DNA of 64,000 bases from an actinobacterium SCGC AAA015-D07 (GTDB lineage Bacteria > Actinomycetota > Acidimicrobiia > Actinomarinales > Actinomarinaceae): contig ARQR01000003.1 of assembly GCA_000384495.1 (NCBI GenBank), positions 1 to 64,000 of the forward strand, in the 5' to 3' direction. The notes under the pieces were generated by a model that ran no database searches, was not told where the DNA came from, and was given only the letters and a program-made list of their open reading frames with translations. Below, one piece after another: positions 27,641-33,809 of the stretch (the first letter of the stretch is position 1; each line of letters begins with the position of its first letter). The translations under genes and the position numbers were made by a program.

Positions 27641-29101
27641 TTGGAATATTCAGAGATACTTATAATTGGGGCAGGACCTGCAGGACTAACCGCAGCATGG
27701 GAGTGCGAAAAATACGATAAAAAAACTGTTATCTTAGAATCGGACAAGGTTGTAGGTGGAATTAGTAGAACTGTTGAAAAAAATGGATGGAAATTTGATA
27801 TAGGTGGACATAGATTTTTTACAAAAGTTGATGAAGTAAACAAAATATGGGACGAAATTTTAAACGAAGAGGATTTTCTATTAAGACCAAGAAGTAGCAG
27901 GATATATTACAAGAGAAAATTTTTCGATTATCCACTTAAACCACTTAATGCCCTAACAAATCTTGGATTTTTTGAATCTATATTGTGTGTACTCTCGTAC
28001 TTTTATGTAAAAATATTTCCTCCAAAAAATCAAGACAATTTTGAAAGATGGGTTGCTGCAAGGTTTGGATGGAGGCTTTACAATATATTTTTTAAAACAT
28101 ATACAGAAAAAGTTTGGGGTACTAAAGCAACAAATATTGGATCAGATTGGGCTAGCCAAAGAATTAAAAATTTATCATTAGGAAATGCGATTTTTAATGC
28201 TTTTTTTGGTGACAGATCAAAATCAAAAGATGAAGTAATAACAACCCTAATTGATGAGTTCAAATATCCTAAATATGGTCCTGGGATGATGTGGGAGCAG
28301 GCATCAAAAACACTCCAAGGCAAAGGACATAAAATTATTTTTAACTCAAAAGTAAAATCTATCAAAAAAGTTGATGACGATTATGAAGTCGTCTATTCCG
28401 ATGACAATATAATAAGGTGTAAATACATAATTTCTAGTATGCCTTTAGCCCACCTTCCAGATACAATAATTCAAGAAAAATCAGAAAAAATATTAGATGC
28501 TGGTAAAAATTTAACATTTAGAGATTTTTTAACAGTTGCATTAGTTGTTGACTCAAAATATTCATTTCCTGACAATTGGATATACATACATGATCCCGAA
28601 GTTAAAGTGGGACGAATTCAGAACTATGGAAGCTGGTCACCTTATTTAATAAAAGATAACAAAACATGTCTTGGATTGGAGTATTTTGTAAGTGTTGGTG
28701 ATGAAATGTGGAATAGCGACAATCAAGATCTTATTGAAAAAGCAAAAAATGAAATTTCAAAACTTGGTTTAGTTCCAGAAGACATGATTGAGGAAGGATA
28801 TGTTTTCAGAATGCCAAAAGCATATCCAGTCTATGATCTTACGTACAAAGAGAACGTTGATATCATTTCAAGTTGGTTATTAGAAGATCATCCCAATCTA
28901 TACCCAGTAGGTAGAAATGGGATGCATAAATATAACAATCAGGATCACTCAATGCTGACATCAGTCTTATCAGTTAGAAATATTTTTGGGGAAAGAAACA
29001 ATATTTGGTCAGTGAATGTAGAGAAAGATTATCATGAAGAATTACCCGTTGACAGATCAATTCCAATTATTGATTATAAAAACGATATAGACACTCAATA
29101 A
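27641..29101 (+). CDS. FAD-dependent oxidoreductase/mutase (protoporphyrinogen-oxidase/UGM-like)
   Basis: A 486-residue flavoprotein. The ADP-binding fold IIGAGPAGLTAAWE with the ribose-binding Glu in VILESDKVVGG opens it, followed by FDIGGHRFFT, typical of amine-oxidase/UDP-galactopyranose-mutase relatives. The C-terminal PVGRNGMHKYNNQDHSM matches the second FAD-contact region of this group. Such proteins recur in polysaccharide loci as sugar oxidases or mutases. Reaction not determined. TTG start, 2 bp after the preceding gene, so probably co-translated. Confidence 0.85.
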   Translation: MEYSEILIIGAGPAGLTAAWECEKYDKKTVILESDKVVGGISRTVEKNGWKFDIGGHRFFTKVDEVNKIWDEILNEEDFLLRPRSSRIYYKRKFFDYPLKPLNALTNLGFFESILCVLSYFYVKIFPPKNQDNFERWVAARFGWRLYNIFFKTYTEKVWGTKATNIGSDWASQRIKNLSLGNAIFNAFFGDRSKSKDEVITTLIDEFKYPKYGPGMMWEQASKTLQGKGHKIIFNSKVKSIKKVDDDYEVVYSDDNIIRCKYIISSMPLAHLPDTIIQEKSEKILDAGKNLTFRDFLTVALVVDSKYSFPDNWIYIHDPEVKVGRIQNYGSWSPYLIKDNKTCLGLEYFVSVGDEMWNSDNQDLIEKAKNEISKLGLVPEDMIEEGYVFRMPKAYPVYDLTYKENVDIISSWLLEDHPNLYPVGRNGMHKYNNQDHSMLTSVLSVRNIFGERNNIWSVNVEKDYHEELPVDRSIPIIDYKNDIDTQ

Positions 29102-29149
29102 GATATTCATTTAATTTAATCATTTTATGAGAACTTATAATTCCATTGA

Positions 29150-29155
29150 TATCAT
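29150..29155 (+). promoter_or_regulatory. -10-like element (TATCAT), leaderless arrangement, of wecB
   Basis: TATCAT, then ATATGT (6 nt), then the ATG at 29162. A consensus TATAAT also occurs at 29136-29141, 20 nt upstream of the ATG, and would give a short leader; either could serve. Confidence 0.35.
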
Positions 29156-29161
29156 ATATGT

Positions 29162-30202
29162 ATGTTTTTAATTTGTTATGGAACAAGGCCAGAGTTAATA
29201 AAATTATTTCCTATCATTTCTTTTTTCAAAGAACAAAACATAGAATTTAAAACTCTATTTTCAGGACAACATGCTGATTTAATAAAAGAGTTTTCAGAAC
29301 TTGTAGACAAACCAGATTTTGAATTACAAAACATAATGAAACATAGGCAATCAATAAACTCACTTACTGGAAAAATTCTTCTTGAAGCAAATAAGTCATT
29401 GTTAAATTCTAAATACAAAATTATTGTTCAAGGTGATTCTCAAACTTCATTTACTATGTCTCTTTTTGCATTCAATAATGAAAATGATGTAATTCACATT
29501 GAAGCCGGACTAAGAACAAATAATTTATCTAGCCCTTTTCCTGAAGAAGCCAATCGGGTAATGACATCTCACATTGCAAATTTACATTTTTGTCCGACTA
29601 AAAATTCAGTTGAGAACTTAAGACAAGAAGGAATAACAAACAATGTTCATCTTGTTGGAAATACAATAGTAGATAGTTTTAATCAGATAATTGATAATGG
29701 TAACTTCTCCAAAAAAGTTATAGAGTTAGTTTCTGATAATGATGAATACTTGTTGGCTACTCTTCATAGAAGAGAAAATAGAGAATTAAATTTTGTAAAT
29801 ATATGGAATCAACTTAATGAAGTTTCTAAAGATCACAAAATAATCTATATTAAACATCCATCAGTCCCTGACTCTGAAAAATATTTAAATGATAATATTT
29901 GTCTGATAGATCCAGTGAACTATCAAGACATGCTGTATTTAGTTAAAAATTCCAAAGGGATTATATCTGATAGCGGAGGTTTGCAAGAAGAAGCAGTTTG
30001 TGCAGAAAAGAAAATACTTATTTGTCGAGATACAACAGAAAGACCTGAAACAATAGAAAGTGGATTTGGAAAGTTAGTTGAAGCAAATGTTCTTGATAAC
30101 TTAAATTTTCTATTCACAAAAAACATTAATAATTTAGAAAACCCTTACGGAGTAAACGTAACAAAAAAAATTATTTCAATTTTAGAAAAAGAATATAAAT
30201 GA
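29162..30202 (+). CDS. wecB: UDP-N-acetylglucosamine 2-epimerase (non-hydrolysing)
   Basis: Interconverts UDP-GlcNAc and UDP-ManNAc in the cytoplasm. The 346 residues include YGTRPELIKLFP at the N-terminus, GDSQTSF, HIEAGLRT, FPEEANRVMTSH, ATLHRREN and ISDSGGLQEEA, the complete signature of the family. It is slightly shorter than the roughly 370-residue norm. No UDP-ManNAc dehydrogenase is seen in the window, so ManNAc or a derivative may be used directly. Overlaps the GT2 gene by 4 bp. Confidence 0.94.
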   Translation: MFLICYGTRPELIKLFPIISFFKEQNIEFKTLFSGQHADLIKEFSELVDKPDFELQNIMKHRQSINSLTGKILLEANKSLLNSKYKIIVQGDSQTSFTMSLFAFNNENDVIHIEAGLRTNNLSSPFPEEANRVMTSHIANLHFCPTKNSVENLRQEGITNNVHLVGNTIVDSFNQIIDNGNFSKKVIELVSDNDEYLLATLHRRENRELNFVNIWNQLNEVSKDHKIIYIKHPSVPDSEKYLNDNICLIDPVNYQDMLYLVKNSKGIISDSGGLQEEAVCAEKKILICRDTTERPETIESGFGKLVEANVLDNLNFLFTKNINNLENPYGVNVTKKIISILEKEYK

Positions 30203-30930
30203 ATAATAAATATATGAATAGTCTTGATATTGCAATCCCGCTTTTTAATGAAGAAGATTCTATTGAAAATCTATCAATAGAAATTATCCCAATCCTTGAG
30301 TCTCTGAAAGACAAAAAAATTGATTCACGATTAATACTTGTTAATGATGGCAGCGCTGATAAAACTGAAGAAAAATTAAAGGAATTTTTTAATGGTGTAA
30401 GTGGCACAAAAATAATTAATCACGAGAAAAATAAGAACTTAGGTGGATTTCTTAGAACAATTCAAAAAGAAATGAGTTCTGATTTTGTAGTTTTTTTAGA
30501 TAGTGATTGTACATTTAGTCCAAACTTAATTTTAGAAATGATCAAAACTAATCTTGAAGAGGTAGATATCGTTAATGGATCACCTTATCATCCAAAAGGT
30601 AAAATTGACGGTGTAAAACAATCAAGATTAATAATTAGTAAAACTGCAAATTATCTTTATAGATATTTAGTAAGTAAGGAAGTCTACACATTCACATCGA
30701 TTTTCAAAATGTACAGGTCTGAAAAAATAAAAAATATTGAAATTAATTTTAATGATTTTGTTGCAGTTGCTGAATTATTCATTAAGTCAATTATTTTAGG
30801 TAGTAAAGTTTTGGAATTTCCAGCTACATTAAGCATAAGGCAAACAGGTGAATCCAAAATTAGGATTCTACAATCAATCATTAATCACCTTAAACTGATG
30901 ATTCTTCTACTAACTAAAAAAATTAGCTAA
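30199..30930 (+). CDS. GT2 family glycosyltransferase
   Basis: A 243-residue GT-A protein. LDIAIPLFNEEDSI, ILVNDGSADKT and VVFLDSDCTFSPN (metal-binding DSD) mark a GT2 of the dolichyl-phosphate-sugar synthase branch, although the GKG loop is replaced by NLGGFLRTI. No C-terminal membrane anchor pair. Starts in the stop of wecB and is the last gene before tRNA-Val (33 bp). Confidence 0.83.
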   Translation: MNNKYMNSLDIAIPLFNEEDSIENLSIEIIPILESLKDKKIDSRLILVNDGSADKTEEKLKEFFNGVSGTKIINHEKNKNLGGFLRTIQKEMSSDFVVFLDSDCTFSPNLILEMIKTNLEEVDIVNGSPYHPKGKIDGVKQSRLIISKTANYLYRYLVSKEVYTFTSIFKMYRSEKIKNIEINFNDFVAVAELFIKSIILGSKVLEFPATLSIRQTGESKIRILQSIINHLKLMILLLTKKIS

Positions 30931-30947
30931 TTGTTATAATATCTTAT

Positions 30948-30953
30948 TATAAT
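30948..30953 (+). promoter_or_regulatory. -10 (TATAAT) of tRNA-Val
   Basis: TATAAT lies 10 nt before the first base of the mature tRNA, giving a start just upstream of or at the tRNA 5' end. A second TATAAT lies at 30935-30940. No clear -35. Confidence 0.45.
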
Positions 30954-30963
30954 TTTAAACTCA

Positions 30964-31037
30964 GGGCGCTTAGCTCAGTCCGGCAGAGCGCTTCCCTTAC
31001 AAGGAAGAAGTCACAGGTTCAAATCCTGTAGCGCCCA
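30964..31037 (+). tRNA. tRNA-Val (anticodon TAC)
   Basis: A complete cloverleaf. The acceptor stem GGGCGCT (30964-30970) pairs with AGCGCCC (31030-31036), with discriminator A. The D arm is GCTC/GAGC. The anticodon stem CTTCC/GGAAG encloses loop CTTACAA with anticodon TAC at 30998-31000, and the T arm is ACAGG-TTCAAAT-CCTGT. The CCA end is not encoded as such (ACA follows). Its 3' part is copied twice downstream, at 32571 and 33336. Confidence 0.95.
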
Positions 31038-31057
31038 CAAGGGTTTTTCAGAAATCT
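30991..31057 (+). repeat. Direct repeat copy 1 (anticodon arm to 20 bp past tRNA-Val)
   Basis: The 67-bp unit starts at the anticodon stem of the functional tRNA and runs past its 3' end through CCCACAAGGGTTTTTCAG to GAAATCT. It contains CCC-ACAA-GGG followed by five Ts, a small terminator-like hairpin. Copies 2 and 3 repeat it at 32571 and 33336. The arrangement is that of attachment sites derived from a tRNA 3' end. Confidence 0.85.
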
Positions 31058-31061
31058 ACTT

Positions 31062-31078
31062 ATAGATTTACAATCTAT
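31062..31078. repeat. 17-bp perfect inverted repeat between tRNA-Val and lipoprotein gene
   Basis: ATAGATT - TAC - AATCTAT, just past repeat copy 1 and 14 bp before the start of the lipoprotein gene. It is not present after copies 2 or 3. Could be an operator or a weak hairpin; no T-run follows it, so it is not a standard terminator. Confidence 0.4.
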
Positions 31079-31092
31079 GGAATAATAATTGA

Positions 31093-32562
31093 ATGAAAAT
31101 CAAATTAATTTTATTACTTATTTTTCTAATTTCTTGTGGTTCAGAAACATCTACTGAAAATTTTAATCAGGTCAATAATGAAGAAGATGAGTACTTGGAA
31201 GAAGAGTACGAAGAGGATTTAGATGAAGAAGAGTACGAAGAGGATTTAGATGAAGAAGAGTACGAAGAGGATGATGAAGAAGAGTACGAAGAGGATTTAG
31301 ATGAAGAAGAGTACGAAGAGGATGATGGAGAATCATTATATGATGAATACGGGGAATGGGATAAAGGTTCAACGTATTTTGACACCTCTTCATCAACAAG
31401 TACTGGATGGTATATGGGTCAAGGAACAGATCGTGAAGAGCACGTCCATGAAGGTATGCAGACCTTAGATGGAGGATTTATAGCCATTGGTCATCACTGG
31501 GAAAAAGAGGAAGACCCAACGGGATTTACAGATATGATCATTTTAAAAACCGATTCTAAAGGCAATGAGTTGTGGCAGACAATTATTGGAACTCCAAACA
31601 AGTTTGATGTAGGTTATGCAGTGAATGAATTATCCGATGGGTATGTTGCCAGTGGAGGACTTTATAAAGATGGATTTCAAAAAAGTGCAATTGTAAAACT
31701 TGATTTTAATGGAAATATAATATGGCAGAAAATATTTACACATGATGGTGTTGGTGGAATTAGAGGGATAGAAGTTCTAAATAATGACGAAATAGTCGTT
31801 ACTGGTTACAAAGAAGGAGATGAAGAAGGGTTTTTGTTCATATCTGATGGATCAAGAGGTTTTATAACGAAAATGTCAACAACTGGTGAAGTAATTTGGG
31901 ATAAAGACTTATCTGCTATGCAAGGCACAAAAGTTAAGCAAACATCTCAAGGCGGATTTGTTGTCGGATCTGTTGAGTGGGTTGATGTAGGTTTAAATGC
32001 ATCAATGCATTATTTAGACTCAAATGGAAATACACTCTCAACTAAATTATTTGGGGGCAACAATAACGTGCAATTGTTTGACATGGACATTACGAGCAAT
32101 GACTATGTTGTGTTTACAGGACATACAACTGGATACCAGACTGCAAATTGGGATTGTATTGTTATGTTAATTGATGACCAAGGAAATGAAGTTTGGAAAA
32201 ATATCTTTGGTAATCCAAGAGGTTATGATCCCAAATATATTCTTGATGAATGTTATGGGGTCAGAGAAACTTTAGATGGTGGATTTGTAGTAACTGGTGG
32301 TACCGGTGATCACTCAGATTATTTTGGTACAGGGCATCCAAACGGTACATCTGACGATTGGAAAGTTTTGTTATCTGAGTTTGATAAAGATGGCAACATG
32401 ACATCTATTAATGTTTTTGGTGGTGGTTTCGATAAAGGAAATGATGCTGGAGAATTTATTGATGTAACGTCAGATGGTGGATATATTATTTTTTCAGACA
32501 CCGATTCCAAAGGGTCAAAAGGACCAAATAATTTTGGTTTTTTATATATTAAAAATCCTTAA
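31093..32562 (+). CDS. Secreted lipoprotein with acidic tandem repeats and a beta-propeller-like domain
   Basis: A 489-residue protein with a signal peptide and a lipobox (LISC, Cys16), so it should be lipid-anchored outside the cell. Residues about 32-85 are almost only Glu, Asp and Tyr, built from EEYEEDLDE-type repeats. From about 110 on come repeated blades such as LKTDSKGNELWQTIIG, VKLDFNGNIIWQK and MLIDDQGNEVWKNIFG, each followed by a LDGGFVVTGG-type strand, which predicts a six- or seven-bladed propeller of unknown ligand. It is the cargo of the first tRNA-repeat module. A damaged copy of its last 55 codons survives at 33628-33759. Confidence 0.82.
   Translation: MKIKLILLLIFLISCGSETSTENFNQVNNEEDEYLEEEYEEDLDEEEYEEDLDEEEYEEDDEEEYEEDLDEEEYEEDDGESLYDEYGEWDKGSTYFDTSSSTSTGWYMGQGTDREEHVHEGMQTLDGGFIAIGHHWEKEEDPTGFTDMIILKTDSKGNELWQTIIGTPNKFDVGYAVNELSDGYVASGGLYKDGFQKSAIVKLDFNGNIIWQKIFTHDGVGGIRGIEVLNNDEIVVTGYKEGDEEGFLFISDGSRGFITKMSTTGEVIWDKDLSAMQGTKVKQTSQGGFVVGSVEWVDVGLNASMHYLDSNGNTLSTKLFGGNNNVQLFDMDITSNDYVVFTGHTTGYQTANWDCIVMLIDDQGNEVWKNIFGNPRGYDPKYILDECYGVRETLDGGFVVTGGTGDHSDYFGTGHPNGTSDDWKVLLSEFDKDGNMTSINVFGGGFDKGNDAGEFIDVTSDGGYIIFSDTDSKGSKGPNNFGFLYIKNP
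31201..31329 (+). repeat. In-frame tandem repeat (27/24-bp units) in the lipoprotein gene
   Basis: Five consecutive units starting GAAGAGTACGAAGAGGAT: lengths 27, 27, 24, 27 and 24 bp. Every unit is a multiple of three, so slippage would change the length of the acidic stalk without breaking the frame. The near-identity of the units at DNA level points to recent expansion. Confidence 0.85.
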
Positions 32563-32570
32563 TTAGCCTA

Positions 32571-32637
32571 CTTCCCTTACAAGGAAGAAGTCACAGGTTC
32601 AAATCCTGTAGCGCCCACAAGGGTTTTTCAGAAATCT
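32571..32637 (+). repeat. Direct repeat copy 2 (tRNA-Val 3' fragment)
   Basis: Identical to 30991-31057 over 67 bp, beginning 8 bp after the stop of the lipoprotein gene. It holds the anticodon arm, T arm and 3' acceptor strand but lacks the D arm and 5' acceptor strand, so it cannot be a tRNA. The two stem-loops would lie in the 3' end of the lipoprotein mRNA. Shares a further 9 bp (TTACATATA) with copy 3 but not with copy 1. Confidence 0.9.
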
Positions 32638-32673
32638 TTACATATACATTTACTCAAAAGACTCCCAATTTGA

Positions 32674-32679
32674 GATAAT
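32674..32679 (+). promoter_or_regulatory. -10-like element (GATAAT), leaderless arrangement, of the second lipoprotein gene
   Basis: GATAAT, then TTAATC (6 nt), then the ATG at 32686. It differs from consensus only at the first base. No Shine-Dalgarno-like sequence lies in between. Confidence 0.4.
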
Positions 32680-32685
32680 TTAATC

Positions 32686-33312
32686 ATGAGACAAATATCT
32701 AGATTACTTTTAATATTTTTAATTTCATTTTGTAGTGGTAGTGAAGTTTCAAATAATGATACCTTTATATCTTCTACTGCTACGACTGTTGCAGATCCAA
32801 CATCTACATCCTCAACAACTTTTGCACCGTTCTCTACTACTTTTTCCCAAAAAATAAAAATTCCAACTACTACGACTACAGTTCCACAAACTACTACGAC
32901 TACGACTACAGTTCCACAAACTACTACGACTACAGTTCCACAAACTACTACGACTACGACTACGACTACAGTTCCACAAACTACAATTGATGTAGTTGTA
33001 ACTGTAGGGATCGGTGGATCCGGTCAAAGTGTGTATTTCTTAAATGGTTCCCAAAATTTGATCTTGAATGTTGTATCTGGAAACAAGTACCGTTTTGATC
33101 AAAGCGATAATAGTAACTCTAACCATCCTTTAAGATTTTCAACATCACAAGAAGGAAGTCAATATTCGTCGAATGTAACAACAAGTGGGATACCTGGAAA
33201 CAATGGTTCGTATGTTGAAATTGAAATAACATCAGACACCCCAAATAAACTTTATGTAATTTGTACAAACCACTTTGGAATGGGTGGAAATTCCGAAATA
33301 ATTAAAAATTAA
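32686..33312 (+). CDS. Secreted, Thr-rich-linker protein with cupredoxin-like domain (probable lipoprotein)
   Basis: A 208-residue protein. The signal peptide (RLLLIFLISFCSGSE) resembles that of the neighbouring lipoprotein, but the lipobox is imperfect (Phe before Cys). Residues about 60-103 are a Thr-rich VPQTTTTT linker. The C-terminal ~100 residues look like a cupredoxin: NHPLRFST offers a His ligand and VICTNHFGMGG offers Cys, His and Met in the C-x2-H-x2-M spacing of type-1 copper sites. It should bind copper, or be a derived fold, at the cell surface. It is the cargo of the second tRNA-repeat module. Confidence 0.75.
   Translation: MRQISRLLLIFLISFCSGSEVSNNDTFISSTATTVADPTSTSSTTFAPFSTTFSQKIKIPTTTTTVPQTTTTTTTVPQTTTTTVPQTTTTTTTTTVPQTTIDVVVTVGIGGSGQSVYFLNGSQNLILNVVSGNKYRFDQSDNSNSNHPLRFSTSQEGSQYSSNVTTSGIPGNNGSYVEIEITSDTPNKLYVICTNHFGMGGNSEIIKN
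32864..32984 (+). repeat. Short tandem repeats coding the Thr/VPQ linker
   Basis: Runs of ACTACGACTACGACTACA interspersed with GTTCCACAAACTACT encode TTTTT and VPQTT blocks. Units are multiples of three, so length variation would stay in frame. Such VPQ/Thr linkers are common in secreted proteins of marine actinobacteria, from memory. Confidence 0.75.
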
Positions 33313-33335
33313 TGGTTTTATATTATTAATTAGTT

Positions 33336-33402
33336 CTTTCCTTACAAGGAAGAAGTCACAGGTTCAAATCCTGTAGCGCCCACAAGGGTTTTTCAGAAAT
33401 CT
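33336..33402 (+). repeat. Direct repeat copy 3 (tRNA-Val 3' fragment, one mismatch)
   Basis: Same 67-bp unit with one substitution in the anticodon stem (CTTTC instead of CTTCC), which still pairs by G-T wobble with GGAAG. It begins 24 bp after the stop of the cupredoxin gene. It extends with copy 2 for another 9 bp. The 407 bp between its end and the next real gene hold only decayed coding sequence. Confidence 0.9.
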
Positions 33403-33460
33403 TTACATATATATCTAGCCAAACAGAACAGTAACAGAACATTCTGAATAAAATAAAACT

Positions 33461-33631
33461 ATGAAATACAAAAAAGAGTTAAGTGTTTAACTTATTTTTT
33501 TGGGTTTTGCTTGGCCAGTATTTGACATTCTTGACTCTAGTTACACTCCAACTCAAGTAATTTTAACTGTTATATTTGCGTATCTTGGAGTTCGTTTAAC
33601 TTACTTCGTTTATTATAAAAATAACAGATGA
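33461..33631 (+). pseudogene. Small membrane-protein frame interrupted by a stop codon
   Basis: An ATG at 33461 opens a frame with an in-frame TAA at 33488-33490, then continues without stops to a TGA at 33629-33631 for 46 more codons. The downstream part reads like a small membrane protein (FAWPVFDILDSS, then QVILTVIFAYLGVRLTYFVYY). Either it is the remains of a 55-codon gene killed by a point mutation, or translation starts at an internal TTG (33500). No family recognised. Confidence 0.4.
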
Positions 33632-33759
33632 CATCTATTAATGTTTTTGGTGGAGGTTTTGATAAAGCAAATCATGCCTGGATATATTATTTTTTCAGAC
33701 ACCGATTCCAAAGACGGAGACCAAATAATTTTGGTTTTTTATATATTAAAAATCCTTAA
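33628..33759 (+). pseudogene. Decayed copy of the 3' end of the 31093 lipoprotein gene
   Basis: Aligns base by base with 32398-32562: the same start (ATGACATCTATTAATGTTTT), the same end (TATATTAAAAATCCTTAATTA) and high identity between. Two internal losses of 29 and 4 bp shift the frame and then restore it, so the last residues (NNFGFLYIKNP) are again in frame. It lies where the third cassette's cargo would be, and no fourth tRNA fragment follows it. Confidence 0.85.
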
Positions 33760-33809
33760 TTACCCTATATCTCTAATATTATTTTAAAAATAACTAATAT
33801 TCATGGTGT

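Noticed and set aside
28078..28365. Minus-strand 95-residue frame inside the flavoprotein gene
   Set aside because: Opposite a conserved FAD-enzyme coding region; a shadow.
31036..31046. Functional Rho-independent terminator CCC-ACAA-GGG-TTTTT after tRNA-Val
   Set aside because: The stem is only 3 bp and overlaps the acceptor strand of the tRNA; noted in the repeat but too weak to call.
31201..31329. CRISPR array
   Set aside because: Units are contiguous, without spacers, and code in frame for an acidic stalk.
31167..31399. Ser-rich and Leu/Arg-rich open frames on the minus strand
   Set aside because: They mirror the acidic repeat of the plus-strand lipoprotein gene; low complexity and no start context.
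32571..32637. Second tRNA-Val gene
   Set aside because: Lacks the 5' acceptor strand and D arm; only the 3' part of the tRNA is present. The copy at 33336 is rejected for the same reason.
32812..33027. Minus-strand open frame rich in Ser, Arg, Trp and Asn
   Set aside because: Antisense shadow of the Thr/VPQ repeats.
33408..33809. Intact third lipoprotein gene
   Set aside because: Only the last 132 bp remain, with two indels and no signal peptide.
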